DNA of 11,541 nucleotides from Elusimicrobiota bacterium (GTDB taxonomy: Bacteria; Elusimicrobiota; Elusimicrobia; FEN-1173), in the NCBI GenBank assembly GCA_003158755.1, contig PMLF01000074.1:1-11541 (forward strand), in the 5' to 3' direction. Of the stretch, positions 9,001 to 11,541 are shown piece by piece (positions within the stretch are counted from its first letter, which is position 1; every line of letters starts with the position of its first letter). The notes beneath the pieces were generated by a model. The model searched no databases. It was not told where the DNA came from and worked only from the letters and a program-made list of their open reading frames with translations. Both the position numbers and the translations under genes were made by a program.

Positions 9001-11541
9001 GCGCGCCCGAAGACGATATACACGACGCTGTGGCCGTCCCCGGAGCCGGTGTAGGCAACGGATATGTCGCCGTAGCCGTCCCCGTTCACGTCGCCCGCGG
9101 CCGAGATGACGCAGTGGTCGTCCGCCGTGCCGATGAGCACGGGCGCGGGGAGCTCCAGCGTGATGGGAGGGCTGTACTTGTTCGGGTCCAAGCCGTCGGC
9201 CGTGCCGAAGGCGATACGGGCGTAATTGTGGAAGCCGCCCGAGCCGTCCGGCACGTGGTCCCGGATCGAGACGACCGCGTCGTCGAAGCCGTCGCCGTTG
9301 ATGTCCCCCAGCGGGATCACCACCGGCTGCCCGGTGAGGTCCGACTCGTCGAAGGTCTGCGAAGCCTCGGTGACCGGAACGTGGAGGCTGTCCCCCAAGG
9401 GATCGACGAACCGGATTCGATAGAGGCCGGGGCCGAAGGGCAGGATCAGTTCCGGTCCCGCGACGTGCGCCAGGGATTCGTCGCCGATGTTGTCCACCCC
9501 GAGATGTCCCGTGGTCGGGACGTTGTCCGGGTTCAATTGCAACGCACCCGCGAGGTCCGCCACGCCGTTGGAGGTGAGGTCGGCAGTGTTAAGGAATTGA
9601 GCCCCCTCCGGCTCCTCGAACCGCCAATAGCCCACCAATCCGGCGGAGTCCGGGGCCACCGTCCGGAGATAATCGTGCTGGATCTGGCTGTCGGTGCGAA
9701 CCACGCTCCAGAGGCGCACCTCGTCGATCTCGCCTTTGAAATTATTGATCAACGCGCTCGACTCAAAGGTCCCGCCGAAAAGGAGGTCCGAGCTCGGGTT
9801 GGAGGGGGCGCTGTTGGAACCGACGGTCCCTTCCGCCGCCAGCGCGCCGTTAATGTAAAGCTTCATGATGCCCGAGTCCCGATCCATGACGGCCGTCACG
9901 TGGGTCCACTCGCCGGCCTTCACCGTGTCGCTCGCCGTGCTGATCGTGTCCTGGCTGGCCCCGTCGCCGGTCGCGAAGTACAGGTAACCCTGGCTGTTGA
10001 GCCAGAGCGTGTAGGTGCGCCCGGCCACGCTCGGGGACGATTCGTCCCCTTTGTAAATCAAGGGCATCCAGCTCGCCCCGCCGAAATCGAGGGATCCATC
10101 CACGTTCGAAGCCACATCCGCCTTGAACCATAGTTCCAGGGTGAGGGTGCGCGTGATGTCTAAGCGCGGATCGGCCGCCACCACGACCCGATCGTCGGCC
10201 CCGTCCAGGGACACGGCATGGCCTTCCGTCCCTGTGGAGGGCTCCAGCTCCGTGGTTACGTGCAACAAATAGAAGTCGGGAACGCCGGAGAATTTCTCCC
10301 GCGGGACCAGCTGGATGGGTTGATCGGGGTCCGCCGTGTTCTCGGCGGCGAAAAGGAAGGCCCGCAAATTCTCTCCCGTGGGGACCAAGCCCCCCTCGCC
10401 CTGGACCACCTCCTCCACCTGGATCATGTCGTCGGTCACGAGCGCGCCCTGGGAATCGCCGAAGCGCTTTTGGGCCTCGGGGACGGAAAGGATGTACCAG
10501 TCCCCGTTGTCGTCCAGGTCCACGTTCAGCCCGTCAATCGTGGTGCCGGCGCTGATCGTAGGGAGCTGGGCGGCCAAGCTGACCAAGTCATTCCGGTCCA
10601 TCTCCCCGCCTCGGGTGACGAACTCGAAGTCGTCGGGGATGAGCGAGGTGTTCCCGACGATCAAGTCCTCGCCCGCCCCGCCGTCCAGAATGTCGTCGCC
10701 GCCGCCGCCGAAGATGACGTCGGAGCCGTCGTCCCCGTAGATCTTGTCCGCCTGCGCCCCGCCGAAGAGGCGGTCGTTGCCGGGTCCCCCGTGGATCTCC
10801 AAACCCCCGATGGTCGCCCCCGCCTGGAAGTCTCCAGGCTTGATCCCCCACTCGCTCGTCGTGTTCGGGAAGACGTACTCCGGGTCGGCGCGCACGATGT
10901 CGTCGCCCGACATCGTATCGATCTCAGTTTTCTCGACGCTGATGGTTTGGTAGAAGCTGTAACGTTGCAAATAAATGGGTGAACCCGCCGTCGTGGGCGC
11001 GAAGCCGAGTTGCGTCACCATGGGGTCGTTCGGGTCCGCCCGAAGCTCCAACCCTTGCCCCTTGGACCGTAACCGCAAAATGCCATCCGGGAATTCCACG
11101 GTCACGATCGGCAATCCGTTCGCATCCAACCCGAAAGCGGCGTTAATCGCATCTTGAAGCTGCCCGGCCAGGTCTGTGATGTTCTGGGCGTTGACGATGT
11201 GCTTGGTGATGGTGAGGAACTCGTTGTCCGTGGCCGCTCCGTGGGGCGCCCGCAACTGGAAGGTCACGGTCCCGTCGAATCCGTTCAGGGGGGCCTGGCT
11301 GTTCGCGCTCACCACCTCCTGGTCCACCACGAAGCACTGGTTGGCCGTGTCCCAGGGGACGCAGGTGAATTCGTATCGGCCCAAATTCCGATCGTATCGA
11401 ATGGATACCCAATCCGGAATGGGACGGCTCTGGTTATCCAGGTCGCCGCCTTGGAATAAAATCCGGTCGTTGCCGGGGCCACCGTCCATCCGGTCGGTCA
11501 GGGTGGGGATGTAGGTCTCGGTGGTCCCGTTGATGAAGGGC
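1..11541 (-). CDS. Giant multidomain surface or secreted protein, internal fragment open at both ends
   Basis: The minus-strand frame read from 11540 down to 3 has no stop in 3,846 codons, and recognisable domains follow each other in the same frame from end to end, so this is one protein. Residue numbers in other entries count from 11540. Start and stop lie outside the window. Modules include two RTX blocks, LamG, two PA14, about twelve FG-GAP calcium motifs, an ELWxxDGT propeller, PPC-like, leucine-rich repeats, a golvesin-like domain and a GGX tract. The composition is rich in Asp, Gly, Ala, Thr and Val, poor in Lys, and has only six Cys, as expected for an exported calcium-loaded protein. 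No catalytic domain, signal peptide, membrane segment or sorting signal is visible. A role in adhesion or as a surface scaffold is inferred from the domains. The exact function, partner and export system are unknown. Confidence 0.96.
54..164 (-). repeat. GGX glycine-rich tract
   Basis: Residues 3793-3829 consist of about twelve GGX triplets, with X being A, T, S or V and finally L (for example GGAGGAGGTGGSGGTGGVGG). The DNA is a run of gcc/acc-type triplets, which also reads as a proline-rich frame on the other strand. Such tracts serve as flexible or polyglycine-helix spacers. After it the chain continues with FSGTLGTPGSDGLPSSS to the left edge. Confidence 0.92.
183..480 (-). other. Strand-rich segment leading into the glycine tract
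   Basis: Residues 3687-3786 form a series of short strands (VTINTDTLTITGDDG, AQFKIFGDLIIPADTITVVG, LSLVVANDVVIEPGAIFDVSA) that resemble the rungs of a parallel beta-helix. The GxxxxxxxA(I/V)xxxxG spacing is regular. It precedes a GGX tract, an arrangement I know from other giant surface proteins. No family is assigned. Confidence 0.5.
490..749 (-). other. Golvesin / Xly carbohydrate-binding-like domain
   Basis: Residues 3598-3683 run VDNGDPGFTSWGDWDAS, then YLFRAGSDD, TWTFTQLVPGTYQVLMTWP and ADKVTVVVDG. The opening DNGDPGF...GxW and the AxWxFxxLxPGTYxVxxxWP core match the golvesin/Xly CBD-like pattern. Such modules are found on secreted enzymes and adhesins and may bind polysaccharide. The match is by pattern, not by search. 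Confidence 0.72.
750..1502 (-). other. Internalin-like leucine-rich repeat domain with N-terminal cap
   Basis: Residues 3347-3597 start with the helical cap seen on bacterial LRR domains (DPALRAAIAQSLGFPVT), a spacer, then about seven repeats of 21-35 residues: LVSLDASARGISTLAGLE, LTALDLSGNDIGNN, LDDLSLDFNPLTDLSPLKQL, LKRLSFDGDHG, LEFLSLDQQGS, LRVLSLKGQNISNIQPLLGL and LRVLRLDGNDITDIGDLDGL. The LxxLxLxxNxIxxLxxL consensus is clear. Repeats 2, 4 and 5 carry extra loop residues. LRR solenoids bind proteins; this supports an adhesive role. The ligand is unknown. Confidence 0.92.
1555..1682 (-). repeat. RTX calcium-binding nonapeptide block 2
   Basis: Residues 3287-3328 hold GGDGDDLIVGSQGLDTLYGD, then SGQDRFIAEPGEIRDFD. 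This is the GGxGxDxUx pattern followed by the usual DRF...IxDF exit strand. It is about 3,000 residues from RTX block 1. An acidic, proline-rich linker (EERTDPLPEERSAIPPEG) separates it from the leucine-rich repeats. Confidence 0.88.
1716..2166 (-). other. Beta-sandwich followed by PPC-like domain
   Basis: Residues 3125-3275 begin with a strand set, then VDITEAVRAALARGDTRLTV and an Asp-rich loop, which resembles the DNRLRE / CBM-like sandwiches that carry a D(V/I)TxAV core. The second half (ADLYAADGKVIQTG, then TLDLRAIQAGTYYLRVYDP and KVPFQIDVRAP) follows the bacterial pre-peptidase C-terminal (PPC) pattern, with its hallmark AGTYYLRV. PPC domains are usually found on secreted proteins and sit beside the RTX block that follows. 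The first half is a weaker call. Confidence 0.68.
3171..3467 (-). repeat. Copy R4 of the ~115-residue module
   Basis: Residues 2692-2790 run from ADVNIIAAFTLSDG through NASPADLAAELQTALNAVW and VSVTVTGDGKLDVVL to ALGFGDPQTSER. The R3-to-R4 distance is about 115 residues. Right after it the ELWxxDGT propeller resumes with MGDRLFMVAA. Confidence 0.75.
3525..3812 (-). repeat. Copy R3 of the ~115-residue module
   Basis: Residues 2577-2672 run from ADVAFSLVVS through NSTIDDLARDLQALVPSALA and ASVSVQGGKIVFDF to AFGFDSGQVTA. A spacer MVLAADNDSGPADPG precedes it and a similar one, VAMSAAGDAPADGRLP, follows, so the spacer belongs to the repeating unit. Confidence 0.75.
3864..4154 (-). repeat. Copy R2 of the ~115-residue module
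   Basis: Residues 2463-2559 run from VTYVFALEI through NTGPADLEAELSAAVSSALA and VSVSLQNGRFLFTA to ALGFGTRQTSP. It is the first of three tandem copies; the start-to-start distance to R3 is about 116 residues. The helix core DLxAEL and the closing LGFGxxQ are shared with R4. Confidence 0.75.
4503..5399 (-). other. Unassigned beta-rich domain(s) between two propellers
   Basis: Residues 2048-2346 show alternating strands without a motif I can name with confidence. A first part (QWYTFTTLGDGQPGNSITI) looks like a sandwich strand set. A second part runs VTGWSVYGGNFTDG, RYVTPLILKLLSDGRYQITG, FDFDLQYGSDAVGENYYLGW and AFTWVKWFGPAQG, and ends with a strand-rich YSRHTYSIRALVTTGTVLEF. The spacing suggests one beta-sandwich of about 170 residues after a smaller one. 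It has no cysteine and no catalytic signature. A carbohydrate-binding or structural role is possible but unsupported. Confidence 0.5.
5400..7944 (-). repeat. FG-GAP / VCBS propeller region with about ten calcium loops
   Basis: Residues 1199-2047 form a long integrin alpha-like region. Calcium loops seen are GDVNGDGRDE (7743-7772), GDVDGDALND (7596-7625), a longer variant starting GDFDGPDGSSHGFSD (near 7413-7457), ADFNGDGFND (6891-6920), GDVTGDGLAD (6732-6761), LNWNDDGYAD (6501-6530), GDVNGDGLDD (6222-6251), GDVNGDGYDD (5991-6020), GDFDGDGQMD (5757-5786) and VDLDGDGLSD (5529-5558). The last five are regularly spaced at about 76-93 residues, as expected for propeller blades. Blade ends such as GALFIFYGQA and GKVYVIYGSSSKG follow. 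The stretch near 6930-7400 lacks clear loops. These domains usually mediate extracellular binding; no ligand can be assigned. Confidence 0.93.
7945..8411 (-). other. PA14 domain 2 (divergent)
   Basis: Residues 1044-1198 repeat the layout of PA14 domain 1: GLNASFYTLANPATDFPDL, IDAVWTGTLRVDS, FVLVNDGRARLFVDG, LDNVC, LGQGLHDIRVEYLGDAA and MVLGWDPGG. The DSDDGSR core of the first domain is replaced by VNDGRAR, so the paired aspartates are not both kept and calcium or glycan binding may be lost. Cys1081 (8298) and Cys1138 (8127) both lie in this domain and could form a disulfide. It is a diverged duplicate or an independently acquired PA14; the sequence alone does not settle which. Confidence 0.88.
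8517..8966 (-). other. PA14 domain 1
   Basis: Residues 859-1008 match the PA14 fold family. It opens with GLLGEYYYLNGVTQ and continues to FAALWTGQIKIDTAGVYQFF, LDSDDGSRLFIDG, VVDNGG, LSAGFHNIRLEYFENLG and VQLLWDPAG. The core LDSDDGSRLFIDG is canonical; adjacent aspartates at this place coordinate calcium in the yeast flocculin-type PA14 lectins. PA14 is a beta-barrel carbohydrate or protein-binding module in adhesins, glycosidases and toxins. It is in tandem with PA14 domain 2 and lies between FG-GAP units. Confidence 0.94.
8985..9323 (-). repeat. FG-GAP calcium-binding repeats, first pair
   Basis: Residues 740-852 hold two integrin-type FG-GAP units. The calcium loops are GDINGDGFDD (9279-9308) and GDVNGDGYGD (9066-9095), each followed by a beta strand and the typical blade end (YARIAFGTADGL and VVYIVFGRANWAG). 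The loop spacing is about 71 residues. These units form propeller blades in integrin-like proteins. The pair is cut off from the larger FG-GAP region by two PA14 domains. Asp/Gly residues needed for calcium are intact in both loops. Confidence 0.93.
9324..9611 (-). other. LamG tail and beta-strand linker
   Basis: Residues 644-739 join LamG to the first FG-GAP motif. The first part completes the LamG end (FLNTADLTSNGVADLAG). The later part (LILPFGPGLYRIRFVDP, then SLHVPVTEASQTFDE) looks like a small beta-sandwich or presenter domain. I do not recognise a named family. Confidence 0.4.
9612..10232 (-). other. LamG / concanavalin A-like lectin domain
   Basis: Residues 437-643 follow the bacterial LamG_3 pattern. 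An opening HAVSLDGADDRVVV strand is followed by LTLELWFKAD, a short inserted loop, LPMIYKGDE-like and YTLWLNSQGYLYFATGD strands, the hallmark GEWTHVTAVMDRDSGIMKLY segment with INGALAAEG, and a closing FKGEIDEVRLWSVVRTDSQI and LVGYWRFEE. The following FLNTADLTSNGVADLAGAL resembles the usual tail after this domain. LamG domains are jelly-roll folds that bind glycans or proteins, often with calcium, so it may contribute to surface or polysaccharide binding. The ligand cannot be read from the sequence. Confidence 0.93.
10239..10649 (-). other. Unassigned segment between RTX block 1 and LamG
   Basis: Residues 298-434 lead from the RTX block into the LamG domain. The segment has an acidic stretch (NVDLDDNGDWYILSV), a helix-prone piece PEAQKRFGD, a run MIQVEEVVQGEGG, and a closing strand DFYLLHVTTE. 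I do not recognise the family. It is long enough to be a small domain rather than a pure linker. No catalytic signature, repeat or cysteine is present. Confidence 0.5.
10650..10802 (-). repeat. RTX (hemolysin-type) calcium-binding nonapeptide block 1
   Basis: Residues 247-297 contain consecutive nonapeptides of the GGxGxDxUx type: HGGPGNDRLFGGAQADKIYG, then GDDGSDVIFGGGGDDILDGG, then AGEDLIVGN. A degenerate unit, MSGDDIV, lies upstream at 10893-10913. Such arrays bind calcium between turns and fold into a parallel beta-roll in proteins exported by type I secretion. Here the block is internal rather than C-terminal, so it need not be the secretion signal. Identification is secure from the repeated Gly/Asp pattern. 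Confidence 0.92.
10998..11273 (-). repeat. Copy R1 of a repeated ~115-residue module
   Basis: Residues 90-181 share a layout with three tandem copies about 2,280 residues further on: an initial beta strand (TVTFQL), a variable stretch, an amphipathic helix core NITDLAGQLQDAINAAFG, a pair of strands (VTVEF then ILRLRS), and a closing LGFA. R2-R4 carry DLxAELxxAxxxA and LGFG/FGFD at the same places. The helix-then-strand layout loosely recalls the flagellar hook IN motif, but I do not assign it to that family. R1 is the most divergent copy and sits just before an RTX block. Cys60 and Cys69 lie shortly before it and could pair. Confidence 0.6.
11463..11486 (-). other. Isolated RTX-like motif DGGPGNDR
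   Basis: Residues 19-26 read DGGPGNDR, which fits the GGxGxD core of hemolysin-type calcium-binding nonapeptides. It stands alone inside the window, followed by ILFQGGDLDN, so it may be the end of a longer RTX array lying beyond the right edge. A single motif cannot form the calcium beta-roll by itself. The RTX identification is a motif match; the idea of a larger array is inference. Confidence 0.5.

Noticed and set aside
8757..10133. Plus-strand open frame of 458 codons
   Set aside because: It lies antisense to the LamG and FG-GAP region, its translation is Arg/Gly/Val/His-rich without a motif, and the minus frame carries clear domains over the same bases. It is a shadow of a GC-rich gene.

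Overview
The window holds a single gene. One reading frame on the minus strand (codons with lowest coordinate divisible by 3, positions 11540 down to 3) is open from edge to edge. I translated it line by line and met no stop in 3,846 codons. Neither the start codon nor the stop codon lies in the window, so this is an internal fragment of a giant protein of more than 3,846 residues. The other open frames on both strands are compositional shadows of this GC-rich gene. I found no intergenic DNA, RNA gene, insertion sequence, CRISPR array, promoter or terminator.

The protein is a mosaic of extracellular, mostly calcium-associated beta modules. From the N-terminal side (high coordinates) to the C-terminal side (low coordinates) they run: a short glycine/aspartate motif; copy R1 of a roughly 115-residue module; an RTX/hemolysin-type nonapeptide block; an unassigned segment; a LamG/concanavalin-like domain; two FG-GAP calcium motifs; two PA14-type domains; a long FG-GAP/VCBS (integrin-like propeller) region; an unassigned beta-rich segment; an ELWxxDGT-type propeller interrupted by three tandem copies (R2-R4) of the R1 module; a beta-sandwich plus PPC-like domain; a second RTX block; an internalin-like leucine-rich repeat domain with its N-terminal cap; a golvesin/Xly-CBD-like domain; a strand-rich segment; and a GGX glycine tract that runs toward the window edge.

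The architecture points to a secreted or cell-surface adhesin or scaffold. I see no catalytic domain. The strong GC bias, the huge size and the mix of ELWxxDGT, FG-GAP, LamG, PA14 and glycine-rich modules recall giant surface proteins of Planctomycetota, Verrucomicrobiota and some myxobacterial or deltaproteobacterial lineages. I cannot assign the organism with confidence, and the secretion route is not visible because both ends of the protein are missing.
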